A stretch of DNA of 64,000 nucleotides from Nitrospirillum sp034653355 (GCF_034653355.1 NZ_JAYEER010000004.1:1116001-1180000); one strand, 5' to 3'. Shown: positions 42,198-51,322, counted from the stretch's first letter. Translations and numbers: made by a program. Notes: generated from the letters alone by a model not told the origin.

Positions 42198-42931
42198 TCA
42201 GGGCGCCGGCTCCAGCGGCAGCCAACCGTCGCGGCCCAAGGCTTCCAGCGGCTGGAAGCGCCGCTTGTAGTCCATCTTGCGGCTGCCCTCGATCCAGTAG
42301 CCGAGATAGACATGGGGCAGGCCTTCGCGCCGGGCTTGGTCCACCAGGGTCAGGATCAGGTGGGTGCCCAGGCTGCGTTCCGGCATGTCGGGGTTGTAGA
42401 AGCTGTAGACGGCGGAGAAGCCGTCATCCAGCCGGTCCGTCAGGATGGCGCCCATCAGGGTGCCGCCGCCATCGCGCAGGGTATACAGCCGGCTGTCGAC
42501 CTGGCCTTCCTCGATCATGGCGGCATAGTCGGTCATGCCCATGCGGCTCATGTCGCTGTCGCTGTGGCGCGCGGCCTGATAGCTGGCGAAGACCTGGAAC
42601 TGTTCCGCCGTCGCGCTGGCCGGCTGCACGCCCGCGACCAGGTCGGCGTTGGCGCGCATGACCTTGCGCATGGTCTTGTTGGGCGTGAAGGCGGCGACCG
42701 GGATGCGCACGGGCACGCAGGCGGCGCAGCCGCCACAGACCGGGCGGTAGACGATGTCATGGCTGCGGCGGAAGCCCGCGCGCGACAGGGCGGAATTGAC
42801 ACTGCTGGCCTGCTGCCCCACCAGGCGGGTGAACAGCTTGCGCTCCATGCGCCCTGGCAGGTAGGGGCAGGGCATGGGGCCTGAGCGGTAGAACTGCTGC
42901 AACGGCCGGGAATGGGGGGGATGACGGACAT
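42198..42931 (-). CDS. bpt: Aspartate/glutamate leucyltransferase (arginyltransferase family), start region frameshifted
   Basis: Transfers leucine (Bpt) or arginine (Ate) from tRNA to N-terminal Asp/Glu of proteins, tagging them for ClpS-ClpAP. The body has MPCPYLPGRMERKLFTRL, Cys-rich VCGGCAACVPVRI and YLGYWIEGSRKMDYK. Bpt is the usual member in bacteria. The intact frame begins only at a TTG (42902, LQQFYRSG). The natural start is probably ATG 42931: adding one G to the run of seven at 42912-42918 joins MSVIPPHSRP to LQQFYRSG, giving the normal family N-terminus. This indicates a homopolymer error. Confidence 0.88.
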
Positions 42932-42984
42932 CCGCGCCTTTCTTGAACGGTCAGGGCCCCAGGGGAAATGCCCGGGGCAAACGA

Positions 42985-43018
42985 TCGAATACTGGGCCTA
43001 CTCGAATACTGGGCCTAC
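42985..43018. repeat. 17-bp perfect tandem duplication
   Basis: TCGAATACTGGGCCTAC occurs twice head to tail in the gap between bpt and the motB-like gene. A short local duplication; no function is assigned. Confidence 0.8.
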
Positions 43019-43126
43019 TCAAGAACCATGCCGGCCAAAACGATACCCGATGTCGGGGCCGGATAAACTTTACCGGGAGATGTAGGACCGTGCCAGAGGC
43101 ATTCCCTTTCGGAGTAACCGTGTCCC

Positions 43127-44270
43127 TCAGTGTCCGCCGCCTTCCGGCCGGCTGGTGACCGAGGGGGGCGGGGGCGGCACGGGCTGGCCGGCCGGGGTGG
43201 TGGGGGCGCCCGCGGGCGTCGTGGCCGTCCCCGGCGGGGTGGCCGTTTCGGTCAGCGGATGCTCGCGCAGCACGGTGATGCTGATGCGCCGGTTGCGCGG
43301 CGACTTGGGGTCCTCGGGGAACAGCGGGTCGCGATCGGCCAGGCCGACGACGGAGGCGATACGGTCCTCCGCCACGCCGGCGGCCGCCAGGGCGCGGCGG
43401 CTGGCGTTGGCGCAGGTCCGACGACAGCTCCCAATTGCCGTAATTGCCGGCGCCGTTGGCGAACGGCGTGTTGTCGGTGTGGCCGGTGATGGACACCTTG
43501 TTGGGCAGCCTGGCCACCGCCTGCGCCACCAGGGACAGCAACTGGGCCGTCTGCGTGTTCATCTTGGCGCTGCCCGACGGGAACATGGAATAGCCGTCCT
43601 GGTCCACCAGGTTCAGGCGTTCGCCTTCCGGCGTGCGCTGCATGATGACGTTCTGCTGCAGGGCCTTCAGTTCCGGCACCTGCTGGATGGCCTGGCGGAC
43701 CTCTTTCTCGATTTCCTTGAACTGCTGGTCCTCGTGCTGGGCCAGGGCCTGCTTCAGCTCCCGCTCATCCACCTTGCCGTCGCCGTTCTGGTCCATGTCC
43801 AGCCGCCCGTCGCCCGACCTGCTGCCGTCGCTGCGCCCGCCATTGTTGTCGGTGGTGCCGCTGGTCTTGTCATCCTTGCCATCGGGCTTGCCCTGGGCCT
43901 CATCCGTGGCGTCCTCCACCGACTGGAAGGCGTTGGACGCCTGGGGGCGCGAGGGCAGGGGCACCGCCACCGAGGTGGGGGAACTGTTGTTCATGGCCGC
44001 GCCGTTGACCGTGATGGTCTTGCCGCCCAGCACGCCGCCGGCGCCGCTCTCCTGCTTGGACGGGGTGGCGGGGCTGAAATAATCGGCCAGGCCCAGCTTC
44101 TGCTCCGCCGTGGTCACGCTCAGCAGCCACAGCAGCAGGAAGAAGGCCATCATGGCGGTGACGAAGTCGGCGTACGCCACCTTCCAGGCGCCGCCGTGGT
44201 GCCCATCGCCGCCCTTGTTCACCTTCTTGATGATGATGGGCGCTTTTTCGTCGCCACCCGCGCTGGCCAA
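43127..44270 (-). pseudogene. motB: MotB-like stator protein with EF-hand, frameshifted
   Basis: Peptidoglycan-anchored motor or envelope protein. From a TTG at 44270 (after AAGGGG): a short cytoplasmic leader, a membrane helix with the proton-channel Asp (VAYADFVTAMMAFFLLLWLL, about 31-50), a low-complexity region, then a perfect EF-hand loop DQNGDGKVDERE (160-171). An OmpA-like peptidoglycan domain follows (SITGHTDNTPFA). One extra base near 43418 breaks the frame after WELSSD; the other frame continues CANASRRALAAAG through RNRRISITVLREH to a Pro-rich tail. No motA lies beside it, so it may serve another ExbD/MotB-type role. Confidence 0.85.
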
Positions 44271-44468
44271 GCCGATATCCCCTTAACACCCTGAAGCCGT
44301 CGACAAACAGTGTAGCCGGGGCCGGGGGCGGCGCGACAAATCCTAAATCGAGCGCCCGCGATCAATACCCGCCCGGAACAATTGGTCGCGGGCGGCATAT
44401 GGTCATGGCGCCGATGCTGGCCAAGGGTGGGCTTTCCCCGGGCCGAGCCCCATGGTATCGCTTTAACC

Positions 44469-45329
44469 ATGGCGATCATGACCGAACATACCCTTCGAGG
44501 GCTCTCCGCCCTGGGCTTCCACCGCCTGGCCTACACGCAGTGGAGTCCAGGGGGCGGCACCCCTGGGCGCACCATCGTTTGCTGCCACGGCCTGACCCGC
44601 AACGGCCGTGACTTCGACGTGCTGGCGGCGGATCTGGCGGACAGCCTGGGCGCCCGCGTGGTCTGCCCCGACGTGGTGGGCCGGGGCAAGAGCGGCACGT
44701 TGGCCAACCCCGACCTTTACGGCTATCCCCAATACCTGGCCGACATGGCGGCCCTGATCGCGCGCCTGGATGTGGAAGCCTTGGACTGGGTCGGCACCTC
44801 CATGGGCGGGCTGATCGGCATGATCCTGGCGGCCCAGGGCGACACGCCCATCACCCGCCTGGTGGTGAACGATGTCGGCCCGCTGGTGCCCAAGGCGGCC
44901 TTGGAGCGCATCGGCACCTATGTCGGCACCAACCCGGTGTTCCGCACGGTGGAGGAGGTGCAGCGCTACCTCAGCCTGGTCTACGCCCCCTTCGGCGACC
45001 TGACGGACGCGCACTGGCGCCACTTGGCCGACCATGGCTATTGGGCGCGTCCCGACGGCACCCTGGGCCTGGCCTATGACACCGGCATCGCCCGTGCCTT
45101 CCAGACCCAGCCCATCACCGACGTGGACCTGTGGCCGGTGTGGGGCATGATCCGCTGCCCGGTCCTGGCCATCCGGGGCCTGCAGTCCGACCTGCTGACG
45201 GCGGAGATCGCGCAGGCGATGACGGAGCGGGGGCCCAAGGCCACGCTGTTCGAGGTGGCGGACGCCGGGCATGCCCCCGCGCTGATGGATCCGGCGCAGC
45301 TGGCGGCCGTGCGCGACTTCCTGCGCTGA
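44469..45329 (+). CDS. Alpha/beta hydrolase
   Basis: 286-aa hydrolase of the alpha/beta fold. Oxyanion region CCHGLTRNGRDFD, nucleophile elbow GTSMGG (with VGTSMGGLIGMIL), acidic residue in RGLQSDLL and catalytic His in ADAGHAPAL. The substrate cannot be inferred; such genes are often annotated as esterases. The ATG at 44469 lacks a strong ribosome site, and ATG 44478 is an alternative. It is followed after 1 bp by a second hydrolase gene. Confidence 0.82.
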   Translation: MAIMTEHTLRGLSALGFHRLAYTQWSPGGGTPGRTIVCCHGLTRNGRDFDVLAADLADSLGARVVCPDVVGRGKSGTLANPDLYGYPQYLADMAALIARLDVEALDWVGTSMGGLIGMILAAQGDTPITRLVVNDVGPLVPKAALERIGTYVGTNPVFRTVEEVQRYLSLVYAPFGDLTDAHWRHLADHGYWARPDGTLGLAYDTGIARAFQTQPITDVDLWPVWGMIRCPVLAIRGLQSDLLTAEIAQAMTERGPKATLFEVADAGHAPALMDPAQLAAVRDFLR

Positions 45330-45330
45330 C

Positions 45331-46374
45331 GTGCCCCCGCGAGTCCCATCAGGTCCACCGGCACCCCCGGGCTATCCGCCGTTCCACCCCCGCCTGCCCT
45401 GGTTGGGAGCGGATCTGCAGACCCTGCGCAACACCGTGCGCCGTCCCTGGCATGCCCTGCCGCCGGGGGAGTCCCTGGTCTTTCCCATGGGCGATGGCAC
45501 CGGGGACAGCCTGGCCGGCACGCTGCACCATCCCGCCGCTCCGGCTGGCGGCCGGCCCCTGGTGGTGCTGATCCACGGCCTGGCGGGGTCGGAGGACAGC
45601 CCCTACATCCGCGCCGCCGCCGGCGCGGTGCTGGCGCGCGGCCATGCCGCCCTGCGCCTGAACCTGCGCGGCGCCGGCCCCTTCATCGGCCGCACGCGCC
45701 AGCGCTATCACGCCGGGCGCACCGGGGACGCCCGCGCCGTGCTGGCGCACCTCGCGGCCACCCGGCCGGAACTGACGGCGGCTGGCGTCGTGGTCGTGGG
45801 CTATTCCCTTGCCGGCAACATGGTGCTGAAGCTGATGGGGGAGGTGGCTTCGCTGCCGCCCCTGGTGCGCGGCGGCGTGGCGGTGTCGGCGCCCATCGAC
45901 CTGTCCGCCACCTCCCGCCGTTTCCTGAAGGCGCGCAACCGCCCCTACCATCTCTGGCTGTTGCGCCAGATGAAGGCGGAAACGCTGGCGACACCCGCCG
46001 AGCCGGGCAGTGCGGAGGCTGAACGCCAGGCGACGGTGCGCCGCGCCCGCACCATCTACGACTTCGACGACGGCTATGTCGCGCCGGCCAACGGCTGGCG
46101 GGGCGCGGAGGACTATTACCGCGTCAACAGCGCGCTCCAGTTCCTGCCCGCCATCACCCGGCCCACCTTGGTCGTCCACGCCCTGGACGATCCCTGGATC
46201 GCGCCGGAGCCCTATCTGGCCTTCGACTGGGCGGCGCACCCGGCGCTGGTGCCCCTGATCGTGACCAAAGGGGGGCACGTCGGATTCCATGCCGCGCGTA
46301 CGGGGCAAGGCGCTATTTTAGGTGGTGGATGGCTCGATCGATGCCTGGTGCGTTTCCTGGAAACGCTGGCATGA
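45331..46374 (+). CDS. YheT-type alpha/beta hydrolase
   Basis: 347-aa hydrolase of the YheT/ABHD (AB_hydrolase_4) family. Markers are PRLPWLGADLQTLRNT, LIHGLAGSEDSPYIRA, LNLRGAGPF, nucleophile GYSLAGNMVLKLMGE, HALDDPWI and the late His in TKGGHVGFH. Substrates of this family are unknown (esterase activity in relatives). The start is GTG 45331, one base after the previous stop; no ATG is available before conserved sequence. Likely the second gene of a two-hydrolase operon. Confidence 0.85.
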   Translation: MPPRVPSGPPAPPGYPPFHPRLPWLGADLQTLRNTVRRPWHALPPGESLVFPMGDGTGDSLAGTLHHPAAPAGGRPLVVLIHGLAGSEDSPYIRAAAGAVLARGHAALRLNLRGAGPFIGRTRQRYHAGRTGDARAVLAHLAATRPELTAAGVVVVGYSLAGNMVLKLMGEVASLPPLVRGGVAVSAPIDLSATSRRFLKARNRPYHLWLLRQMKAETLATPAEPGSAEAERQATVRRARTIYDFDDGYVAPANGWRGAEDYYRVNSALQFLPAITRPTLVVHALDDPWIAPEPYLAFDWAAHPALVPLIVTKGGHVGFHAARTGQGAILGGGWLDRCLVRFLETLA

Positions 46375-46412
46375 TGGGCGTGCGACAATAAACATATGGG
46401 AGGGTCATTCCT

Positions 46413-46801
46413 GTGCTGGATCACATTGGCTTCTCGGTCGCCGACTTCGCGACGTCCACCGCCTTTTACGACCACGCCCTCGCGCCCTTGGGTATTACCC
46501 GTCTCGCGAACATCACCGAGGAGATGACGGGCGCCGGCGCCCACGCCGGCTATGGGAGCGACGACAAGTGCTACTTCTGGATCGGGACGGGGCGGCGGCT
46601 GCAGGGCGGCGCCCTGCACATCTGCTTCGCCGCGGCGAGCGCAAGACGGTCGACGCCTTCCACGCCGCCGCACTCGCCGCCGGCGGGCGGGATAACGGGG
46701 CGCCGGGCCTGCGCCCGCACTACCACCCCAATTACTACGGGGCCTTCGTCCTGGACCCGGACGGCCACAATATCGAGGCCGTCTGCCACGATCCCGAGTG
46801 A
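46413..46801 (+). pseudogene. VOC (glyoxalase/bleomycin-resistance-like) protein, frameshifted
   Basis: Small vicinal-oxygen-chelate fold protein of about 129 aa. The GTG at 46413 (after GGGAGGG) opens MLDHIGFSVADFATSTAFYD with a metal-site His, then HAGYGSDDKCYFWIG and GGALHICFAAA. A single base is missing at about 46635-46637, after which the other frame continues ERKTVDAFHAAALAAGG to YYGAFVLDPDGHNIEAVCH, with the C-terminal metal-ligand Glu. Both halves are typical of the family, so the gene was probably intact until recently or the base was lost in sequencing. Substrate unknown. Confidence 0.8.
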
Positions 46802-46845
46802 CGGAGGCGCGGGCCGGATGCGCGTCCGGCCCGCGCCGCGCCCGG

Positions 46846-47868
46846 TCAGTATCCGGCCCGCAACAAGCGGGCGGCGTCGACGGCGCCATAGGTCAGGATG
46901 GCGTCGGCGCCGGCGCGCCGGAAGGCCAGCAGCGTTTCCAGCAGCGACTTCTCATAGTCCATCCAGCCGTTCCGGGCCGCCGCCTTCATCATGGCGAACT
47001 CCCCGCTGACCTGGTAGGCGAAGGTGGGCACGCCGAACTCCGCCTTCACCCGGTGGACGATGTCCAGGTAGGGCAGGCCGGGCTTCACCATGACCATGTC
47101 CGCCCCTTCCTCCAGGTCCAGCTGCACCTCGCGCAGGGCCTCGTTGGTGTTGGCGGAATCCATCTGGTAGGTGCGCTTGTCGCCCTTCAGCAGGCCGCCG
47201 GTCTTCACCGCGTCGCGGAAGGGGCCATAGAAGGCCGAGGCGTACTTGGCGGCATAGGCGCAGATGCGGGTCAGTTCATGCCCGCTTTCGTCCAGGGCGT
47301 CGCGAATGGCGCCGACGCGGCCGTCCATCATGTCGGACGGGGCGATGATGTCGCAGCCGGCCGCCGCCTGCACCAGCGACTGCTGCACAAGCACGGCCAC
47401 CGTCTCATCGTTCAGGATGCGGCCGTCGGTGACGATGCCGTCGTGGCCGTGGCTGGTGTAGGGGTCCAGCGCCACGTCGCCCAGGGTGCCAATGTCCGGC
47501 ACCTCGCGCTTGATGGCGCGGAGGGCGCGGCACATCAGGTTGTCGGGGTTGGTGGCCTCGCTGCCCAGGGGATCCTTCTGGTCCGCCGGCAGGCAGGGGA
47601 ACAGGGCGACGCAGGGAATGCCCAGGTCGCGCGCCTCGGCCACGGCCGGCACCAGCAGGTCGACGCTCAGCCGCTCAACCCCCGGCATGGAGGCCACCGG
47701 CTCCCGGCAGTTCTCACCGTCCACCACGAAGACCGGCCAGATCAGGTCGTCGACCGACAGCCGGGTTTCCGCCACCAGCCGGCGCGTCCAGGCGTCGACG
47801 CGGTTGCGGCGCGGACGCTGGCGGGGATCGCCGCCGAAACGGCGGGGCAGGGAGGCATGATCAACCAT
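46846..47868 (-). CDS. hemB: Delta-aminolevulinic acid dehydratase (porphobilinogen synthase), Mg-type
   Basis: Condenses two 5-aminolevulinate molecules to porphobilinogen in haem synthesis. 340 aa. Schiff-base lysines are K208 (YAAKYASAFYG) and K262 (MVMVKPG). The segment that binds active-site zinc in other enzymes reads DVALDPYTSHGHDG (131-144), with Asp/Ala in place of the Cys triad, so this is the Zn-independent, Mg/K-stimulated type known from alphaproteobacteria and Pseudomonas. Start ATG 47868. The 236-bp gap to the divergent HIBCH-type gene holds both promoters. Confidence 0.96.
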   Translation of the reverse strand: MVDHASLPRRFGGDPRQRPRRNRVDAWTRRLVAETRLSVDDLIWPVFVVDGENCREPVASMPGVERLSVDLLVPAVAEARDLGIPCVALFPCLPADQKDPLGSEATNPDNLMCRALRAIKREVPDIGTLGDVALDPYTSHGHDGIVTDGRILNDETVAVLVQQSLVQAAAGCDIIAPSDMMDGRVGAIRDALDESGHELTRICAYAAKYASAFYGPFRDAVKTGGLLKGDKRTYQMDSANTNEALREVQLDLEEGADMVMVKPGLPYLDIVHRVKAEFGVPTFAYQVSGEFAMMKAAARNGWMDYEKSLLETLLAFRRAGADAILTYGAVDAARLLRAGY

Positions 47869-48104
47869 GGAAGGTCTCCAAGTCCTTGGGACGTTTGGGA
47901 ATGACGTTGGGTAAGGATCCGGTGCCGGGAATGCTACGCCTCGGCCACCGGCCCCTCAAGCGCCGGGCCGCCCGCTGCGCTCAGGGCAGCCCTGCCGCTG
48001 GACTGGCATTGGCTGATCGCGCCCCCTATGATCGCCGCAAAGGGCGGCCGCGCCAGCGGTCCCCGCGGACATGAATAAGGTCCCGAACTTCAGGGGATGA
48101 GGGA

Positions 48105-49208
48105 ATGAACGAGAGTGTGGAGCAGCCCCACGTCATCTGCGCCGTGCGCGGCGCCATCGGCCATGTGCTGCTGAACCGGCCCAAGGCGCTGAACGCGCTG
48201 ACCCTGGACATGATCCGCGTCATTGATCCGCAACTGGCCGCCTGGGCCCGGGATCCGGCCATCAAGGCGGTGGTGATCCAGGGGGCCGGCGACCGCGCCT
48301 TCTGCGCCGGCGGCGACGTGCGGGCTGTGTGGGACAGCGGCAAGGCCCTGCGAAGCGGACAGGGCGACGGTGCCGTCGCCCGCGACTTCTTCCGCGAGGA
48401 ATACCGGCTGAACCGACGCATCAAGCGTTACCCCAAGCCTTACATCGCGCTGCTGGACGGCATCACCATGGGGGGCGGCGTGGGCCTGTCGGTGCACGGC
48501 AGCCACCGGGTGACGACGGAGAAGACCATGCTGGCCATGCCGGAGACGGGCATCGGCCTGTTCCCCGACGTGGGCGGCGGCTATTTCCTGTCCCGCCTGC
48601 CGGGGGAACTGGGCACCTACCTGGCGCTGACCGGCGCCCGCCTGGGCGCCGCCGACGCCGCCTATGCCGGAATCGCCACCCACCATGTCCCCTCCGCCCA
48701 GCTCGAGGCGCTGGTGGAGGATTTGGCCGCCACCAGCTATGGCACGCATCCCGAGGCCACGGTGAACGCCGTGCTGGCCCGCCACGCCGTCTTCCCCGGC
48801 GAGGCGCCGCTGGCCGCCCACACGCCTTCCATCGACCGCAGCTTCAACGCCGAAACGGTGGAGGAGATCCTGGCCTGCCTGTGCGACGAGACGCAGGGAT
48901 TCGACGATACCTGGGCGGCCGCCACGGTTAAGACCCTGTCGCAGATGTCGCCCACCAGCCTGAAAGTGACCTTGAGCCAGCTGCGCCGAGGGGTGTCGCT
49001 GGAGATCGAGGACGTGCTGGTCATGGAATACCGCATGACCCAGGCGGTCATGGCCGGCCACGACTTCTACGAAGGCATCCGCGCCCAACTGGTGGACAAG
49101 GACCGTCAGCCAAAATGGCAGCCCGCCACGTTGGCCGAGGTATCCGAGTCTGAGGTGGAGCGGCACTTCCAGCCGACGCCGTCGGGCGATCTCACCTTCG
49201 CCGATTGA
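48105..49208 (+). CDS. 3-hydroxyisobutyryl-CoA hydrolase-type enoyl-CoA hydratase/isomerase
   Basis: 367-aa crotonase-fold enzyme. The length, AFCAGGDVRAVW oxyanion segment, DGITMGGGVGLSVHGSHRV and PETGIGLFPDVGGGYFL all match the HIBCH group, which releases CoA from 3-hydroxyisobutyryl-CoA in valine degradation. Other members act on related acyl-CoAs, so the substrate is inferred. Start ATG 48105. No other valine-pathway genes are adjacent. A GC hairpin follows the stop. Confidence 0.88.
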   Translation: MNESVEQPHVICAVRGAIGHVLLNRPKALNALTLDMIRVIDPQLAAWARDPAIKAVVIQGAGDRAFCAGGDVRAVWDSGKALRSGQGDGAVARDFFREEYRLNRRIKRYPKPYIALLDGITMGGGVGLSVHGSHRVTTEKTMLAMPETGIGLFPDVGGGYFLSRLPGELGTYLALTGARLGAADAAYAGIATHHVPSAQLEALVEDLAATSYGTHPEATVNAVLARHAVFPGEAPLAAHTPSIDRSFNAETVEEILACLCDETQGFDDTWAAATVKTLSQMSPTSLKVTLSQLRRGVSLEIEDVLVMEYRMTQAVMAGHDFYEGIRAQLVDKDRQPKWQPATLAEVSESEVERHFQPTPSGDLTFAD

Positions 49209-49230
49209 CGTACGCCGAACCGGCAGGCGC

Positions 49231-49252
49231 GCCCGGCGGTGGCCGGGCTTAT
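49231..49252 (+). terminator. Hairpin after the HIBCH-type gene
   Basis: GCCCGGC-N4-GCCGGGC stem 22 bp after the stop codon, followed by TTATT. A moderate intrinsic terminator. Confidence 0.55.
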
Positions 49253-49290
49253 TCCTCCGGAAGAGATACCCCGGATAAACCGTTAGATGA

Positions 49291-49309
49291 CCTATCCTTT
49301 AGGGATAGG
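49291..49309. promoter_or_regulatory. Dyad CCTATCC-N5-GGATAGG upstream of the LdtR-like gene
   Basis: A perfect 7-bp inverted repeat with a 5-bp spacer about 180 bp before the regulator's start codon. MarR proteins often autoregulate through such dyads, but assignment is inference. Confidence 0.4.
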
Positions 49310-49485
49310 GTGCGGCAACGGGGGCGGCAAATTCTGAGCTTTTCTTACATTATCGGGTCGATTACCCGGGGGCGATGCGTTAAAGTCTTGTCCGCGCAAT
49401 GGAATCTGCGTATCCCCTGCGATTCCTGTTGGTTTATTTGCCGCCGAACACTCTATGTCGTCGGTTCAGTGTGAAGGAGAGGGCT

Positions 49486-49959
49486 TTGAAGCAACCTTAC
49501 TACGACAGCATCCTGTTGATCGAAAGGCTGCATCGGCACTTTCTGGAAGTGCTGAAGGTCGAACTGGACCGGCAGGGCGTGCAGGACATCAATAACGTCC
49601 AGAGCCTGATTCTCTACAACATCGGCGAGGACGAGCTGACGGTGGGGGAACTGACCGCGCGGGGCTACTATCTGGGGTCGAACGTCTCCTACAACGTCAA
49701 GAAGATGCACGAGAACGGCTATCTGACGCAGGAGCGGTCGGCCCATGACCGCCGGTCCGTGCGCGTCCGCCTCTCGGAAAAGGGCATCATGTTGCGCGAC
49801 AAGATCAACACCCTGTTCGAGCGCCAGGTGGGCGCCCTGGGTGAGGCCGGCCTGTCCGCGGATGAACTGAACAAGGCCAATGAGCTGATGCGCAAGCTGG
49901 AGCGGTTCTGGACTTCCGCGCTGGACTACACCAACTATCCTGCAAGCTCCGCCGCCTGA
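49486..49959 (+). CDS. ldtR: MarR family regulator, LdtR-like
   Basis: 157-aa winged-helix regulator. The sequence KQPYYDSILLIERLHRHFLEV, with DINNVQSLILYNIGEDELTV, RGYYLGSNVSYNVKKM and QERSAHDRRSVRVRLSEKG, matches the alphaproteobacterial LdtR group, which in Liberibacter and rhizobia controls an L,D-transpeptidase gene and stress tolerance. The start is TTG 49486, 6 bp after AGGAGAG; an earlier in-frame ATG (49399) would add residues not found in the family. The target gene is not adjacent here. Confidence 0.85.
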   Translation: MKQPYYDSILLIERLHRHFLEVLKVELDRQGVQDINNVQSLILYNIGEDELTVGELTARGYYLGSNVSYNVKKMHENGYLTQERSAHDRRSVRVRLSEKGIMLRDKINTLFERQVGALGEAGLSADELNKANELMRKLERFWTSALDYTNYPASSAA

Positions 49960-49990
49960 ACGCCGGCGTTTATTTCAAGCAGGGTGCCGG

Positions 49991-50200
49991 ATGATGGCCG
50001 GGAACGACGAAGTCTATGTCGAATACCATCGGATCGGTCAGATCGTGAAGGCGACGGCCATCGACGCCAGCACGGGGGTCGAGGTTTCCATCCAGGGACC
50101 GGCCAATTTGCCCCGGGAGCATTTGCGCCGCGTGGCGGTGGCCAAGCTGAGATATGTCTTAGCCAAAAGACGTAGCAAGCCGCGCGGCATCCTGGCCTGA
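49991..50200 (+). CDS. DUF6898 small protein
   Basis: 69-aa conserved alphaproteobacterial protein (VYVEYHRIGQIVKATAIDA; GVEVSIQGPA; RVAVAKLRYVLAKR). Function unknown; it looks like a single small beta-rich domain with a basic end. Two in-frame ATGs (49991, 49994) follow AGGGTGCC. It lies 31 bp after the LdtR-like gene and ends at a strong terminator, so the two are probably one transcript. Confidence 0.82.
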   Translation: MMAGNDEVYVEYHRIGQIVKATAIDASTGVEVSIQGPANLPREHLRRVAVAKLRYVLAKRRSKPRGILA

Positions 50201-50240
50201 GCCGACATCGAATCATTGAAGTCTTGATTTGAAACGCCAA

Positions 50241-50280
50241 AGAAAAACCGCCGCTCCTTACGGGCGGCGGTTTTTCTTTT
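50241..50280. terminator. Bidirectional terminator between DUF6898 gene and mucR
   Basis: A perfect 14-bp stem (AGAAAAACCGCCGC / GCGGCGGTTTTTCT) with a 9-nt loop. The A-run on one side and T-run on the other serve both convergent genes. Confidence 0.92.
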
Positions 50281-50283
50281 TGG

Positions 50284-50314
50284 GCCGGCCCAGCCCCGGA
50301 TGGGCTGGGCCGGC
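50284..50314 (-). terminator. Second strong hairpin downstream of mucR
   Basis: A perfect 13-bp inverted repeat GCCGGCCCAGCCC / GGGCTGGGCCGGC with a 5-nt loop, 11 bp past the restored mucR stop codon (50325). It has no T-run of its own and is followed by the A/T hairpin, giving a double stem-loop end for the mucR transcript. Confidence 0.6.
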
Positions 50315-50324
50315 ATATCGTGGA

Positions 50325-50769
50325 TCAGGACGCGCGACGGCGCGGCTGGTCCGCCGGGGCCTTGCCCAGGCCGATCTTCTTCGCGAACTCGGACCAGCTG
50401 AGCGGCGTAGTTCGGGGCGACCATGGGATAGTCGGCCGGCAGACCCCACTTGGCGCGATATTCATCGGGGGTCATGTTGTAAGTGGAGCGCAGATGCCGC
50501 TTCAGCATCTTCAGCTTCTTACCGTCTTCCAGGCAGACGATGTACTCGGGCGTGACCGACTTGCGGACGGGCACGGCGGGGCGCTGCGGTTCCGGCTGAG
50601 CTTCCACCTGCGGCGTGTCGAGGCCGGCCAGAGAGCTGTAAACCGTGCTGATGATCTCGGGGATCTGCTGGGCCGGCAGGGCATTTTTGCCAACATAGGC
50701 AGAAACGATTTCCGACGTCATCCGGAGAAGTTGAGACGCGCGCAGATCGCCGTCCTGTTGTTCAATCAT
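50325..50769 (-). pseudogene. mucR: MucR/Ros family zinc-finger regulator, frameshifted near the C-terminus
   Basis: Global transcriptional regulator and H-NS-like silencer of alphaproteobacteria (exopolysaccharide, motility, AT-rich genes). The protein opens MIEQQDGDLRASQLLRMTSE. The zinc finger region (EYIVCLEDGKKLKMLKRHL with the downstream His) and TYNMTPDEYRAKWGLPADYPMVAP are intact. One extra base at 50394/50395 breaks the frame after NYAAQL; removing it gives SEFAKKIGLGKAPADQPRRRAS and a stop at 50325, the normal MucR ending (about 147 aa). In the unrepaired frame translation would run on to 50038 with unrelated sequence. Likely a sequencing error. Confidence 0.87.
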
Positions 50770-51322
50770 TTCAACTGCCTTGACACATTGGAACGAAGTG
50801 AGTGTACCCCTCGCACAGTCATAATGTTATGTCAATGTTAATTCGAGTTGTCCTGTCGATGTAGGCCTGGTCTTCGTGCCCTTCACCAAGTGTTCAGCCG
50901 TGTTGACTTGGAGGGGGGATAGTTAGGCCCAATCCCGTTGATTGTGACGTCCATCACATGTGGACAATTTTAGACGGATTGTGGGCTTCACCGTTGAGTT
51001 GCTGCATTGGCGGGCTATTACCGGCGCAGGTGGTTCTACTGGACGTTGTCAGAGGCCGCCACAACCGCCAGCGCGTAAAGGCTCGGCGCCTGAGCTGGGG
51101 CCGGGTTCAGATCGGCGTGCCAGGCATATCCTGGCTGCGCCGCCAGCGGATCCCGGAACTGGTGCCGGCGGGGCGCATCTGGTAGTGTCCACACGGTTTT
51201 TAGCCCCCACTTCTTGTGGCGCCGCACCATATCGCGGCGCTCCGGGGCACGGGGTGGCGCCAACGGGGCGGGCCAAGCGGGCGCGCCCCCGGTTCGCGCG
51301 TTCACGAAATGGGTTGGGCTTC
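50770..51322. other. 553-bp intergenic region upstream of mucR and rpiB
   Basis: Divergent gap between mucR and rpiB. The mucR-proximal part (about 50790-50960) is AT-richer and should hold the mucR promoter, which is autoregulated in relatives. Open frames exist in the rpiB-proximal half but lack family resemblance or good ribosome sites. A GCGCCG-N10-CGGCGC hairpin lies at 51219-51240 with no T-run. No RNA gene was recognised. Confidence 0.5.

Noticed and set aside
50038..50324. C-terminal extension of MucR to 50038
   Set aside because: Arises only from the frameshift; the sequence reads through two terminator hairpins and the antisense of the DUF6898 gene.
50958..51322. Extra coding sequence upstream of rpiB
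   Set aside because: The frame is open but has no conserved sequence or ribosome site; RpiB begins at MTAKTFAIASDHAG (51323).
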